Counted from the stretch's first letter, positions 1 to 9,501 are shown. The stretch: DNA of 64,000 bases from Chloroflexi bacterium 44-23 (GCA_001899005.1 MKUW01000006.1:349034-413033); one strand, 5' to 3'. Program-made: numbers and translations. Notes: generated by a model not told the origin, from the letters alone.

Positions 1-1
1 T

Positions 2-52
2 GCCGGGGTAAAAAAATTCATTGATCTATTAAAGCCCGGCAAGAAACTGTAG
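2..52 (+). CDS. C-terminal end of an upstream gene (partial)
   Basis: Only the last 16 codons and a TAG stop are inside the window; the frame is open from the left edge and ends in KPGKKL. The product cannot be identified from this tail. It lies about 50 bases before ytxH on the same strand, so the two may share a transcript. YtxH genes are often preceded by DUF948-type membrane proteins, but nothing in the tail proves that here. It could also be a chance open frame. Confidence 0.35.
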   Translation, partial: AGVKKFIDLLKPGKKL

Positions 53-100
53 GATATACACATATATCCATTTGAAGAAGAAGAAAAAAGGAGATTACAA

Positions 101-463
101 ATGTCAAACAAAGATGAATTCGGAGCGTTCTTAATTGGATTTCTCGTCGGCGGCCTCACTGGAGCGGTTGTTTCACTATTACTCGCGCCTCAATCAGGGG
201 AAGAGACACGGTCAGTGATAAAGGAGCGTGCCATCGAATTACGCGACAAGGCTTCCGAGACCGCGGGAGATGTCTATTCCAAAGCTGAAGAAGCTGCCAA
301 CGAAGCCGTGCGGCGGGCTGAGGAATTACTGGAAGAAGCCAAAGAAAAAGCAGTTGAGGCTAAAGAAAAAGGTCAGGCGCTCTATGAAGAACAAAAAGCA
401 CGCCTCTCTAAAAAGATCACAGCTGAGACTTCTGGTGATGAAGCTGAATTAGATTTAACTTAA
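101..463 (+). CDS. YtxH domain-containing protein
   Basis: This 120-residue protein has one glycine-rich membrane segment (about residues 8-30) followed by the YtxH hallmark LLAPQSGEETR (residues 27-37) and a long alanine/glutamate/lysine-rich helix (about 60-105) that should form a coiled coil. The YtxH family is linked to general stress response in Bacillus, but its molecular role is not settled. The start is well supported by an AAGGAG ribosome site a few bases upstream. It is the last gene of its transcript, being followed by a very strong hairpin terminator. Confidence 0.85.
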   Translation: MSNKDEFGAFLIGFLVGGLTGAVVSLLLAPQSGEETRSVIKERAIELRDKASETAGDVYSKAEEAANEAVRRAEELLEEAKEKAVEAKEKGQALYEEQKARLSKKITAETSGDEAELDLT

Positions 464-480
464 AAAAATATTGGATAAAT

Positions 481-518
481 AAAACAGATCGGATTCTGCT
501 TGGAATCCGATCTGTTTT
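481..518. terminator. Bidirectional intrinsic terminator between ytxH and nnrDE
   Basis: A perfect 16-bp inverted repeat (481-496 and 503-518) encloses a 6-base loop. It starts with AAAA and ends with TTTT, so it can terminate both the rightward ytxH transcript and the leftward nnrDE transcript. Confidence 0.9.
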
Positions 519-537
519 ATTGTGGATTTATCTTAAT

Positions 538-2151
538 CTAACCCAGGCGCGCCAGTACCCTTGCAATCGCATCAACAACATCCCCAGCCAGAACGGCTGC
601 CGGATGACCCACCTTTTCGGATGCTTCAATCCCTGCCTGAGCATGAATCCACACACCTGCAACCGCAGCCTCATAAGGGGGAATTCCTTGTGCCAACATG
701 CCTGTGATGATACCGGCAAGTACATCTCCCGTACCCGCGCGGGCAAGGGCAGGATTGGCAATCGGATTAATACACAACCGGCCATCTGCCGCCGCTATCA
801 CTGTCAATGCGCCTTTTAAAACCAGCACATGTCCCCATTCTTTAGCAAATTTAAGTGCAATTTCCAGGCGATTGCTTTGGATTTCAGCAATCGGAAGCCC
901 TGTCAACACGGACATTTCACCCGGGTGAGGCGTCAATACCGCATCTTTAGGGAGTAATTGCTCCCAATTATTCAGTTTTGATAACAACTTTAATCCATCT
1001 GCATCAATTACCATTGGAGGTAAAAGACTTATGGTTGGAAATTCTTGATCTGCATCCATCATCACAAAACCAATTCCATTTCTTTTACGCTCACTTTGCA
1101 ATTTACCTGACAATAATTTCTCAAGAAATTCACGAGTTGTTTCTTCCTGGCCCCATCCCGGACCCACCAAAATAGCCGTGATTTTAGCAAGATTTTGAAG
1201 AACAAGTTTGGCGGCGTTTGCTTGAATTACACCCATTTCATGTGGCAACAATAGCCAGGTTGCTTCCGGAAATTGCCCGGCCAGGGAAGCATAAATTGGC
1301 CCGGGTATGGCCATTTGCACAAGTCCAGCACCAATGCGATATGCGGCATGGCCGGCCAGGTGGGCTGCTCCGGTGTAGTTGATTGATCCGGCGATAACCA
1401 TTGCAGTCCCAAACGTGCCTTTGTGAGCCTGGAGCGGCCTTTTCGGAAGTAATCTGGCCACACATTCAGCAGTTGCTACCTCACGTTTCACCGCAATTTC
1501 TGCTTCCAATCCGGAGGGAAGCTGCAAATCCACAACTTCCAAAATTCCGACATGCTGGTAAGCAGGAAAGGTCAATAACCCCACTTTAATAGCTTGCAAG
1601 CAAACTGTAATGTCTGCAGTGACACAATTTTCAGCCACCTCGCCATTATCACAATTTATTCCGGAAGGGCAATCAACTGAAATCACCTTGTAATGAAAAT
1701 GTTCCTGGTTGACTGCCTTGATAATTTCTGCAAAATCTGGCCTCACCGGCAACCTAAAACCAGTCCCCAGCAAGCCATCAATTACCAAATCGGCTTCTTG
1801 CAGTCTGGTAAAAAGATCTTTCTTATCAGGATCATCCTCAAATACTTTCATTTCAATGTCTGCCGTTTGCAATCGGGATATAAGCCCGTCCTTTTCGCGC
1901 TTGTGCGCCAGATAGGCGAAGCCTTGACAACCAGCCTTATGTAATTCAAGCAGTGCAATGATTGCATCCCCACCGTTATTGCCACTGCCAACCAGGGCAA
2001 CGACTTTTTGATCTGCAATCAATGGAAAATATCTTTTAATCACTTCTGCGATTCCATTTCCAGCACGTTCCATCATACTTTCATATGAGACACCTTTTAA
2101 ATTAGCCTCTGCTTCAATTGCTTTCATTTCTGCTACGTTCACCAGTTTCAT
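538..2151 (-). CDS. nnrD: Bifunctional NAD(P)H-hydrate epimerase / ADP-dependent dehydratase
   Basis: A fusion of the two NAD(P)HX repair enzymes in one 537-residue chain. The N-terminal YjeF_N epimerase domain (about 1-220) carries the GxGNNGGD motif at 55-62. The C-terminal ribokinase-like dehydratase domain (about 235-530) carries GTGDVLAG from residue 473. The protein converts damaged hydrated NADH and NADPH back to the normal cofactors, using ADP or ATP for the dehydration step, in the cytoplasm. The length matches bacterial NnrDE fusions. The start is preceded by a GGAG site. It stands alone, facing ytxH across a shared terminator and diverging from the spermidine-synthase-like gene. 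Confidence 0.93.
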   Translation of the reverse strand: MKLVNVAEMKAIEAEANLKGVSYESMMERAGNGIAEVIKRYFPLIADQKVVALVGSGNNGGDAIIALLELHKAGCQGFAYLAHKREKDGLISRLQTADIEMKVFEDDPDKKDLFTRLQEADLVIDGLLGTGFRLPVRPDFAEIIKAVNQEHFHYKVISVDCPSGINCDNGEVAENCVTADITVCLQAIKVGLLTFPAYQHVGILEVVDLQLPSGLEAEIAVKREVATAECVARLLPKRPLQAHKGTFGTAMVIAGSINYTGAAHLAGHAAYRIGAGLVQMAIPGPIYASLAGQFPEATWLLLPHEMGVIQANAAKLVLQNLAKITAILVGPGWGQEETTREFLEKLLSGKLQSERKRNGIGFVMMDADQEFPTISLLPPMVIDADGLKLLSKLNNWEQLLPKDAVLTPHPGEMSVLTGLPIAEIQSNRLEIALKFAKEWGHVLVLKGALTVIAAADGRLCINPIANPALARAGTGDVLAGIITGMLAQGIPPYEAAVAGVWIHAQAGIEASEKVGHPAAVLAGDVVDAIARVLARLG

Positions 2152-2400
2152 ACAAACTCCAAATCTTTACTAACGATTTCACTTACTTTCTCACGAATAA
2201 TAAACTACTAATATTTCTCAAAATTTAGAATTTATTTCTTCAATAGTATGCTTTCCTCAGGTTATCCCGATACTTTTTTTTGATAAATTCTACCCATCAC
2301 TATCACCAGTCTCTATTGACTAATCACTAATTACTTATCATCTCAATCCATTATACAACGCGTCCATTCCAGTATTAGGTTCGTAAGTTATAATTAAAAA
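2152..2400. other. AT-rich divergent intergenic region
   Basis: A 249-base AT-rich spacer between the divergent nnrDE and spermidine-synthase-like genes. It must hold both promoters. The only clear element I see is a TATAAT box next to the right-hand gene, listed separately. There is no coding sequence and no strong hairpin. Confidence 0.6.
2389..2394 (+). promoter_or_regulatory. -10 box directly before the 2401 start (probable leaderless mRNA)
   Basis: A consensus TATAAT ends six bases before the ATG at 2401, so transcription would begin at or within a base or two of the start codon. No Shine-Dalgarno sequence lies in the short AATTAAAAA gap. The -35 region is weak (TTCCAG, 16-base spacer). 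Confidence 0.55.
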
Positions 2401-3954
2401 ATGCGAAAATTCCTGTATGTTGCCGTATTTTTTTCGGGGATGGTAAGCCTGGCGGCTGAAATGGCAGCTTCACGATTAATAGGAAATTATTTTGGGACGA
2501 GCAATTTAGTTTGGGCTTCCATCATTGGTCTTATTCTAATTTATTTAACTCTGGGTTATTTCATAGGTGGCAGATGGGCAGATCGATCGCCTAAACTTGA
2601 GACATTCCTCTCGATTTTATGTTGGGCTGCACTGGCCCTGGCAGTGGTGCCCATCCTTTCACGGCCAATCCTGAGAATCGCCTCACAAGCATTTGATCAG
2701 CTTTACCTTGGCAACTTAATCGGGTCTTTTGTAGTGGTTATGATATTATTTATTGTCCCCATTACCTTGCTTGGAACCGCTTCACCTTTTGCAATTCGCC
2801 TTGCTCTTCACGACACCCGGCAAGCAGGTACCGTTGCTGGACGAATTTATGCCATCTCGACTCTCGGCTCATTTTTGGGGACATTTATCCCGGATTTGAT
2901 CCTGATTCCACTCATCGGTACATTCCGCACATTTTTGGTAATCAGTTCCTTGTTATTAATCATCGCCTTATCCAGTCTGGCAATTTTTGTTGATCTTAAG
3001 AAAGCATTGCGCCTGGTTTGGATGCCATTAATTATTATTCTGCTATTTGTATTTGGTGCTCGTGGTAATGATAAGATTGCAAACGGGCTCATTTATGAAG
3101 GCGAATCGTCCTATAACTATATTCAGGTTCTTGAGCAAAACGGTTATACACTTTTGCGTCTGAATGAAGGCCAGGGAGTTCATTCAATCTATCACCCCAC
3201 ACAACTCAATTATTACGGCCCTTGGGAACAAGTGCTGGTTGCACCACTTTTCAACTCTCCGCCGGTCGAGCTTAACCAAATTCAGTCGATGGCGATCGTT
3301 GGTTTGGCTGCCGGTACCACCGCCCGGCAAGCGATCAATGTTTATCCTTCAATCAAAATAGATGGGTTTGAAATTGACCCTAAAATTGTTGAAATTGGCA
3401 AACAATACTTTGGTATGAACCTTCCATCACTTACTGTTTTCGTACAGGATGGACGGTGGGGATTGAAGACCAGTAAGAATCACTATGACATCATCAGCAT
3501 TGATGCTTACAGACCACCCTATATTCCCTGGCACCTGACAACACGTGAATTTTTTCAGGAGGTATCTGATCATCTTAACCCCGATGGGGTGATGGTGATT
3601 AATGTTGGTCGCGGTCCGAGTGACCGGCGCCTGGTTGATGCATTGGGCACAACTATTCTGTCTGTCTTTCCTTCGATCTATGTGATGGATTTACCCGGAT
3701 CTTTTAATTCCATTTTGTTTGCCACCAAACAAGCTACAACGCCTGCCAATTTGGCGAATAATATACAACAACTACAGCACAAACCTGCTACACCGACTTT
3801 ATTGTTGGAAACCAGTCTGACAACCCTGGAAAATTTACAAGCGGGACCTCATCCCAGTCAGGTTTTCACAGATGACCGCGCGCCAATCGAATGGCTGACC
3901 AATTCCTTGATTCTGGATTTCTTTCTGCATGGTGATATGGAGACATTGCAATGA
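2401..3954 (+). CDS. Fused MFS/spermidine synthase-like membrane protein
   Basis: The first 220 residues hold six or seven hydrophobic segments with short loops. The rest is a soluble Rossmann methyltransferase-like domain related to polyamine aminopropyltransferases. It shows the glycine motif VGLAAGTTA (300-308), the acidic strand DGFEIDP (321-327), VQDGR (348-352) and IDAYRPPYIPW (367-377). This architecture is known in many bacteria as 'fused MFS/spermidine synthase'; the substrate is unknown and true spermidine synthesis is not shown. There is no S-adenosylmethionine decarboxylase gene in the window. The stop overlaps the next gene's start (ATGA), which implies translational coupling. 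Confidence 0.85.
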   Translation: MRKFLYVAVFFSGMVSLAAEMAASRLIGNYFGTSNLVWASIIGLILIYLTLGYFIGGRWADRSPKLETFLSILCWAALALAVVPILSRPILRIASQAFDQLYLGNLIGSFVVVMILFIVPITLLGTASPFAIRLALHDTRQAGTVAGRIYAISTLGSFLGTFIPDLILIPLIGTFRTFLVISSLLLIIALSSLAIFVDLKKALRLVWMPLIIILLFVFGARGNDKIANGLIYEGESSYNYIQVLEQNGYTLLRLNEGQGVHSIYHPTQLNYYGPWEQVLVAPLFNSPPVELNQIQSMAIVGLAAGTTARQAINVYPSIKIDGFEIDPKIVEIGKQYFGMNLPSLTVFVQDGRWGLKTSKNHYDIISIDAYRPPYIPWHLTTREFFQEVSDHLNPDGVMVINVGRGPSDRRLVDALGTTILSVFPSIYVMDLPGSFNSILFATKQATTPANLANNIQQLQHKPATPTLLLETSLTTLENLQAGPHPSQVFTDDRAPIEWLTNSLILDFFLHGDMETLQ

Positions 3955-4628
3955 AAACAATTAATAGCATCGGCAGTTGGTTGCTGACCATAACATTACC
4001 TTTTATCTTGATCATGTTCGCCATCCGAATTTTATTTACACCCCTTTTCTTAACTTTTGAATACAATTTTCCTGGGTTTCCTGCCGATAACTACGGATTT
4101 AACAAGGAAGAAAGGCTACATTGGGGAAAAGAATCCATGCGTTATCTTTTTAACCGTTCCCATGAATCCAGTCTTTCCAACCTCCGTTTTAGTGATGGCA
4201 GCACGATCTATAACGAGCGCGAAATCAGTCATATGGTGGACGTGAAAGTCCTTTTGCTGAAAAGTATTGATGTGTTTAATGTTGTCATAATTTTTTATGC
4301 ACTCTTTATTTTTACCGCCTTCAAGGGGAACGAAGAATATAAATTCTGGAAAGGTATATATCGCGGGAGCTGGCTGACTGTTGGCCTGATTGCTGGTATC
4401 CTAATCGGGATCGCGGTCAGCTTTAATCAACTTTTCACGTTATTTCATAAATTGTTTTTTACGGGTGATACCTGGTTGTTTAATTTGTCGGATACTCTCA
4501 TCCGCCTTTTCCCTATGCGGTTGTGGCAAGATGCCTTCATCTTTATGGGTATAATTACCTTAGGGCTTGCGGTTTTATTAATCAGCATAGGCAGAAAGCG
4601 CCGATTCCCTGAAACGAGCATTCAATAA
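3951..4628 (+). CDS. TIGR01906 / DUF1461 integral membrane protein
   Basis: A 225-residue membrane protein with about four hydrophobic helices (near 10-32, 105-125, 140-165 and 200-220). A conserved outer loop after helix 1 contains the family features FPADNYGF and NEREISHMVDVK. The function of the TIGR01906 family is unknown. It overlaps the preceding spermidine-synthase-like gene by four bases, so both proteins are probably made together in the membrane. Confidence 0.8.
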   Translation: MKTINSIGSWLLTITLPFILIMFAIRILFTPLFLTFEYNFPGFPADNYGFNKEERLHWGKESMRYLFNRSHESSLSNLRFSDGSTIYNEREISHMVDVKVLLLKSIDVFNVVIIFYALFIFTAFKGNEEYKFWKGIYRGSWLTVGLIAGILIGIAVSFNQLFTLFHKLFFTGDTWLFNLSDTLIRLFPMRLWQDAFIFMGIITLGLAVLLISIGRKRRFPETSIQ

Positions 4629-4655
4629 AGATAACATTTATTAAAGGACCTAAAA

Positions 4656-5402
4656 ATGTACAAAATAGTTTTACTTCGCCATGGCGAATCTGAATGGAAC
4701 AAGGCCAATCTCTTTACAGGATGGACTGATATCGATTTGACGGAAAAAGGTTGGGCTGAGGCGAAATCAAGTGGTGTTTTATTAAAAGAAGAAGGATTTA
4801 CATTTGATATTGCATATACCTCAGTATTAAAACGCGCCATCCGAACGTTGTGGATCGTTATGGATGAAATGGATTTAATGTGGATTCCTGTTGTGCGTGA
4901 TTGGCGGTTAAACGAACGTCATTATGGCGCTTTGCAAGGTCTCAATAAAGCCGAAACAGCGGAAAAATATGGCGCAGAGCAAGTTAAAATCTGGCGTCGC
5001 AGTTACGATACTCGCCCCCCTGCGCTGGAAAAAAACGATCCACGCTTTCCGGGTCATGACCCGCGTTATGCCAACCTAAGACCGGAAGAACTACCGGCAA
5101 CTGAATGTTTGAAAGATACAGTCGCGCGCTTTTTACCAATGTGGCACGAAGTGATTGCGCCCAAAATTAAAGAAGGCAAAAAGATCATCCTCACCGCACA
5201 TGGTAACAGCCTGCGTGCACTGGTAAAGTACCTTGATCATGTTTCGGAGGAGGATATTGTTTCTCTGAATATCCCGACTGGTGTACCACTGATTTATGAA
5301 TTGGATGAGAATCTAAAGCCGGTCCGACACTATTACCTGGGAGACCCGGAAGAAATTCGCAAAGCAGCCGAAGCCGTTGCAAACCAGGCAAAAGCCAAGT
5401 AA
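4656..5402 (+). CDS. gpmA: 2,3-bisphosphoglycerate-dependent phosphoglycerate mutase
   Basis: It interconverts 3-phosphoglycerate and 2-phosphoglycerate in glycolysis. The 248-residue length and motifs are typical: [10 protein letters not shown] with the phospho-accepting His9, [10 protein letters not shown], the LKRAIRTLW segment, [14 protein letters not shown], and the second catalytic histidine in [11 protein letters not shown]. The ATG is preceded by AAAGGACC at good spacing. It lies 27 bases after the DUF1461 gene on the same strand but has no evident functional link to it. Confidence 0.96.
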   Translation: MYKIVLLRHGESEWNKANLFTGWTDIDLTEKGWAEAKSSGVLLKEEGFTFDIAYTSVLKRAIRTLWIVMDEMDLMWIPVVRDWRLNERHYGALQGLNKAETAEKYGAEQVKIWRRSYDTRPPALEKNDPRFPGHDPRYANLRPEELPATECLKDTVARFLPMWHEVIAPKIKEGKKIILTAHGNSLRALVKYLDHVSEEDIVSLNIPTGVPLIYELDENLKPVRHYYLGDPEEIRKAAEAVANQAKAK

Positions 5403-5505
5403 GCACAGAAACGACATAAAAAAATAATGGAAATTGGCTTTCTTTTGAGGGGATAAAACCGGATTAAGAGAGCCTTTTTATTTTACTAAGAAGAGGAGCG
5501 ATCAT

Positions 5506-7512
5506 ATGGCAAAAAAAATAATAACGGCGGAAGATTTATATAAGATGCAATTAATCACAGATCTGGAGATAGCTCCTGATGGCAAAAAGGCAATTTTGAG
5601 TGTGCAAGAAGTAAATCACGAAAACGAAAAAAAATTCTCAAATCTATGGATGCTCGATCTACAAACAGGAAAAACGACACCATTTACGAGCGGAAAAACC
5701 TCAATTAGTAGTCCGCGCTGGTCCCCTGATGGGGACACTATCCTCTTCATCTCCAACCGTGATGATGAAAAACAGCCTCAGTTATATACCATCAGTGCCA
5801 ATGGTGGTGAGGCTACCAAATTGACGTCCGTCGAGGGAGAATTTGATCACATCAGTTGGTCACCGGATGGCATGCGTATCATCTGCCAGTTTCGGAAAAA
5901 GGATTCAGATGCAATTTTGCGTGAGAAAAATGAAAAATTAAAGGAGCTTGGTATCACCGTGCGTGAAATTGAGCGCACCTTTTACCGTCTGGATGGTTAC
6001 GGCTGGTATCCTCAAGAGCGCTGGCATTTGTGGGAAATAAACCCCCGCGACGGCCAGGCAAAACAATTAAGCGACCACAAAATCTATGATGAAACCGGTC
6101 CCTTCCTTTCCCCCGACAGCAGTCAAATTGGTTTCTTCTCGAATCGCTCGGATGACCCGGACCTAAATCCGGCAATGGATGACCTATTCGTTTACGAATT
6201 GAAAAGCGGAGTAACACGTAAAATTGGGACTCCGCCAGGGAATAAAAGTTTCGGCGCATTTTCTCCTGATGGAAAGTGGATAGCCTATATTGGCCAGATA
6301 GGAATTGGCGAGGATTGGCGTAACAGCAATCTCTGGGTTGTTGATTCGGAAGGCCAACACGCAGCCATCAATATGACGGAACAATATGATGTTAATGTCA
6401 GTAGTAGCACACTGAATGATAATGGGCCGCTGCCATTCGTGGCCCCGATCTGGTCTCTGGATGGCCAGTCAATATTTATTCAGATTAGCAAACATGGCAA
6501 CACCGGTCTTCACAAAATTAACGTAAAGACCAGGCAATTAGAAAATGTGATTGTTCCAAGCGGTGTGATCGGAAAGCCAACATTTGATCGCCAGCAACAG
6601 GTATTGCTGTATTTGCTGGGCAGTCCAAATACTATTCCGCAAGTATACAAGAGCCTGGCAATTGATAATTTCAGCTCCAGCAGGCAATTAACACATTTCA
6701 ATGAAGCCTGGCTGAAACAAATCGATTTGGAATTACCCGAAGAAGTCTGGTTCAAAGGATCTGACGGTAATGATTTACAGGGTTGGATTTTGAAACCACC
6801 GGGCTTCGACGCCACGCAGAAGTACCCTTCCGTTATGGAAATTCATGGCGGTCCATTGGCACAATACGGAAATTTATGGATGCATGAATTTTATTACCTG
6901 GCATCAAAAGGTTATGTGGTCTACTATTGTAACCCGCGTGGAGGTCAAGGGTACGGAGAAGCTCACTCGAGTGCAATCCACGATGGGAAATGGGGGACAA
7001 AGGATTATGAAGACCTGATGTGTTGGGCGGATACTATCGAGAAATTGCCTTATATTGACCATAATCGCATGGGTGTTACCGGCGGCAGTTATGGTGGTTA
7101 TATGACTACCTGGATTATTGGGCACACACAGCGTTTCAACGCTGCAGTCACACAGCGCTGCGTCAGTAATTTAATCAGTATGTGGGGCTCCAGCGATTTC
7201 AATTGGGCCTTCCAAGAGACTTTTGGCAACAAAGCGCCTTATGAGGATATTGAAATTTTGTGGGAATGTTCGCCGATGAAACATATCGGTGCCGCCAAAA
7301 CTCCGACTCTGGTGATACACAGCGAACAAGATTTGCGCTGTCCCCTTGAACAAGGCCAACAAGTCTTCGTTGCATTAAAGAAATTAGGCGTTCCGACCAA
7401 ATTTGTCATCTTCCCTGATGAACCGCATGGTTTGTCACGTGTTGGGCGTACTGATCGGCGCGTAATCCGGCTCCATCAAATTTCTGGTTGGTTTGATCAA
7501 TATTTAAAATAG
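5506..7512 (+). CDS. S9 family peptidase (acylaminoacyl-peptidase-like)
   Basis: A 668-residue prolyl-oligopeptidase-family serine peptidase. The N-terminal half is a beta-propeller with TolB/PD40-type repeats (SPRWSPDG, HISWSPDG and GAFSPDGKW can be seen). The C-terminal alpha/beta hydrolase domain carries the nucleophile in GGSYGG (Ser528), the acid in SEQDLRCP (Asp609) and the base in DEPHG (His641). It should release residues from the N-termini of short peptides in the cytoplasm; I see no signal peptide. A strong GAGGAG site precedes the ATG. The preceding 100-base spacer suggests its own transcript. Confidence 0.92.
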   Translation: MAKKIITAEDLYKMQLITDLEIAPDGKKAILSVQEVNHENEKKFSNLWMLDLQTGKTTPFTSGKTSISSPRWSPDGDTILFISNRDDEKQPQLYTISANGGEATKLTSVEGEFDHISWSPDGMRIICQFRKKDSDAILREKNEKLKELGITVREIERTFYRLDGYGWYPQERWHLWEINPRDGQAKQLSDHKIYDETGPFLSPDSSQIGFFSNRSDDPDLNPAMDDLFVYELKSGVTRKIGTPPGNKSFGAFSPDGKWIAYIGQIGIGEDWRNSNLWVVDSEGQHAAINMTEQYDVNVSSSTLNDNGPLPFVAPIWSLDGQSIFIQISKHGNTGLHKINVKTRQLENVIVPSGVIGKPTFDRQQQVLLYLLGSPNTIPQVYKSLAIDNFSSSRQLTHFNEAWLKQIDLELPEEVWFKGSDGNDLQGWILKPPGFDATQKYPSVMEIHGGPLAQYGNLWMHEFYYLASKGYVVYYCNPRGGQGYGEAHSSAIHDGKWGTKDYEDLMCWADTIEKLPYIDHNRMGVTGGSYGGYMTTWIIGHTQRFNAAVTQRCVSNLISMWGSSDFNWAFQETFGNKAPYEDIEILWECSPMKHIGAAKTPTLVIHSEQDLRCPLEQGQQVFVALKKLGVPTKFVIFPDEPHGLSRVGRTDRRVIRLHQISGWFDQYLK

Positions 7513-7544
7513 ACTTTCAAATTGACACAAATTGAGAACATTTC

Positions 7545-7979
7545 ATGGAAGTTAATGGTGTAAGAACAAGCTACCGTTACGGAGCAAGCATCTTAATCGC
7601 ACTTGTCTTTTTCAGTAATGTAAAGGCCGGTATTGCATTTTTATTTCAGCCTCATAAATATGCCTGGGCATATGAACTAAATGGTATGCCAGGAGAAATT
7701 GCAATAGCAGGCACAGGTTTGCTTTTTCTAATGTGGAATGTTCCTTACCTGTTTGCACTATTAAACCCGGTTAGATTTAAAATCTCATTGCTGCAAGCGC
7801 TTTTAATGCAATTAATCGGATTGGTTGGAGAAACACTCTTATTAACGCAAATTAGGGTGGATGCTCATACGGTTTTACATAACTCCATCATGCGATTTAT
7901 CGTTTTCGATGCTGCTGGTTTACTTTGTTTACTGGCAGCTTTATTTTTGGTAAGCAGCCCCTCCGGAAAAGTGAAATGA
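7545..7979 (+). CDS. Hypothetical membrane protein
   Basis: A 144-residue protein with about four hydrophobic helices (roughly 12-30, 50-72, 82-102 and 118-138). I do not recognise the family. It follows the S9 peptidase by 32 bases and precedes a strong terminator, so it is probably the last gene of that transcript. The ribosome site is weak (GAGAA). Confidence 0.65.
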   Translation: MEVNGVRTSYRYGASILIALVFFSNVKAGIAFLFQPHKYAWAYELNGMPGEIAIAGTGLLFLMWNVPYLFALLNPVRFKISLLQALLMQLIGLVGETLLLTQIRVDAHTVLHNSIMRFIVFDAAGLLCLLAALFLVSSPSGKVK

Positions 7980-8030
7980 GCAATTTAAAATAGACCATTA
8001 ATTGTCTTACCGTTTAACTAAACCAAAATA

Positions 8031-8059
8031 AAAAAAGCGCAGGCAGCCTGCGCTTTTTT
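8031..8059. terminator. Bidirectional intrinsic terminator
   Basis: A 13-bp perfect stem (8031-8043 and 8047-8059) with core GCGCAGG/CCTGCGC is flanked by an A run on the left and a T run on the right. It separates the rightward membrane-protein gene from the leftward ATPase gene and can serve both. Confidence 0.9.
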
Positions 8060-8080
8060 TTATTATTATTTTATTTGCTC

Positions 8081-9193
8081 CTAGCGAATCGCGGGAGGAT
8101 TTTCAGGATCTAATGAAGGATCAAAAATATGGAAGTTGTCCATATTAAAGATTAAATTGACTTCATCACCCATCGCATAACGAGAACGTGGGTCTACCCT
8201 CGCAGCAAAATCGTTTTTACCACTTTTCAGGTATAGGAAAATTTCATTCCCCATTAACTCAGTGAAATCCACTTTTGCTTTGACTTCGGCTGCTGAAATA
8301 TCAAGCGGCACGAATAATGGATTATGAATATCTTCAGGGCGGATTCCGAAGATAACATCTTTACCGACTAAAGGAGAGTATATGGGCATGCTTTTTTCCG
8401 GGATTTTTATCGAAAATTGGTCAGTCTCCATGAAAAGTGAGCTGCCATCTTTACGAATTTTACCTGAGAAGAAATTCATGGCAGGAGACCCGATGAACCC
8501 TGCCACAAACAAGTTTGCGGGCAAATCATACAGCCTTTGAGGGGTATCCAGTTGCTGCAATACTCCTTTATTCATTACCGCAATGCGACTGGCCATAGTC
8601 ATTGCTTCTGTTTGGTCATGGGTAACATATATAAAAGTCGTCTGCAAACGATTATGCAGCTTGCTGATCTCTGCACGTGTTTGAACGCGTAGTTTGGCAT
8701 CCAGGTTAGAAAGCGGTTCATCAAAAAGGAAAACTTTAGGCTCGCGCACTATAGCACGTCCAACAGCCACACGTTGGCGCTGTCCACCTGAAAGTTCACG
8801 CGGTTTTCGCTTCAAGAGCGCTTCAATACCTAAAATACCGGCTGCTTCTTCAACGCGTCGTTTAATTTCATCTTTTGGGGTCTTGCGAAGTTTCAACCCG
8901 AATGCCATGTTGTCATAGACGGTCATATGCGGATAAAGTGCGTAGGATTGAAAAACCATCGCAATATCACGGTCTTTAGGTGGGACATCATTGACAACCC
9001 GGTCGCCAATCAAAACCTCACCTTCCGTTATCTCTTCCAGACCGGCGAGGCAACGTAATGCTGTTGTCTTTCCGCAGCCTGAAGGGCCAACCAATACGAG
9101 GAATTCTTTATCCTCAATTTCGATAGACATATCATTGAGAGCTGTAAAATCACCGAATCTTTTATAAACGTGCTTATAAGTTACGCTTGCCAT
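8081..9193 (-). CDS. ugpC: Sugar ABC transporter ATP-binding protein (UgpC/MalK/MsmX type)
   Basis: A 370-residue ATPase of the CUT1 carbohydrate importer class. Walker A GPSGCGKTT is at 36-44, the Q-loop FQSYALYPHM at 81-90, the signature LSGGQ at 134-138 and Walker B FLFDEP at 155-160. A C-terminal TOBE/OB regulatory region (about 235-370) is present, as in MalK and UgpC. No permease or binding-protein gene is nearby. The closest known analogue is MsmX of Bacillus, a shared ATPase that energises several importers; that role here is inference. ugpC is used as the usual family name, not as proof of glycerol-phosphate transport. Confidence 0.9.
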   Translation of the reverse strand: MASVTYKHVYKRFGDFTALNDMSIEIEDKEFLVLVGPSGCGKTTALRCLAGLEEITEGEVLIGDRVVNDVPPKDRDIAMVFQSYALYPHMTVYDNMAFGLKLRKTPKDEIKRRVEEAAGILGIEALLKRKPRELSGGQRQRVAVGRAIVREPKVFLFDEPLSNLDAKLRVQTRAEISKLHNRLQTTFIYVTHDQTEAMTMASRIAVMNKGVLQQLDTPQRLYDLPANLFVAGFIGSPAMNFFSGKIRKDGSSLFMETDQFSIKIPEKSMPIYSPLVGKDVIFGIRPEDIHNPLFVPLDISAAEVKAKVDFTELMGNEIFLYLKSGKNDFAARVDPRSRYAMGDEVNLIFNMDNFHIFDPSLDPENPPAIR

Positions 9194-9231
9194 TGAATTT
9201 CATCTCCCTTCGGAACGAATATAGTGACTTT

Positions 9232-9259
9232 ATTATAGCGCAAATAAGCTGGGAAGCAA
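9232..9259 (-). promoter_or_regulatory. Candidate promoter of the UgpC-type ATPase gene
   Basis: On the minus strand a TATAAT box (9237-9232) lies 16 bases after TTGCTT (9259-9254). Transcription would start near 9225 and give a leader of about 30 bases containing a GGGAG ribosome site. Confidence 0.55.
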
Positions 9260-9501
9260 TCAAACCTGGCAGATTTTGAAAACAAATTTTGGATTAAAAA
9301 GTCAATTTTAGAATTTGAAATTTGTCAGGTTTCACGAATATCAAAATCGCACCTCTAAGCACTCTTTAAGAATTTATATTTAATTTTATCGGTGGCAATT
9401 ATTCTGAATTTGAACCGACCCAAATTACTATATCGGCGGAATATTTATTGATCTTGGATTTTCTTTTTGGCAAATTTGTGTGGAGAATAGTTGCTTTGAA
9501 A

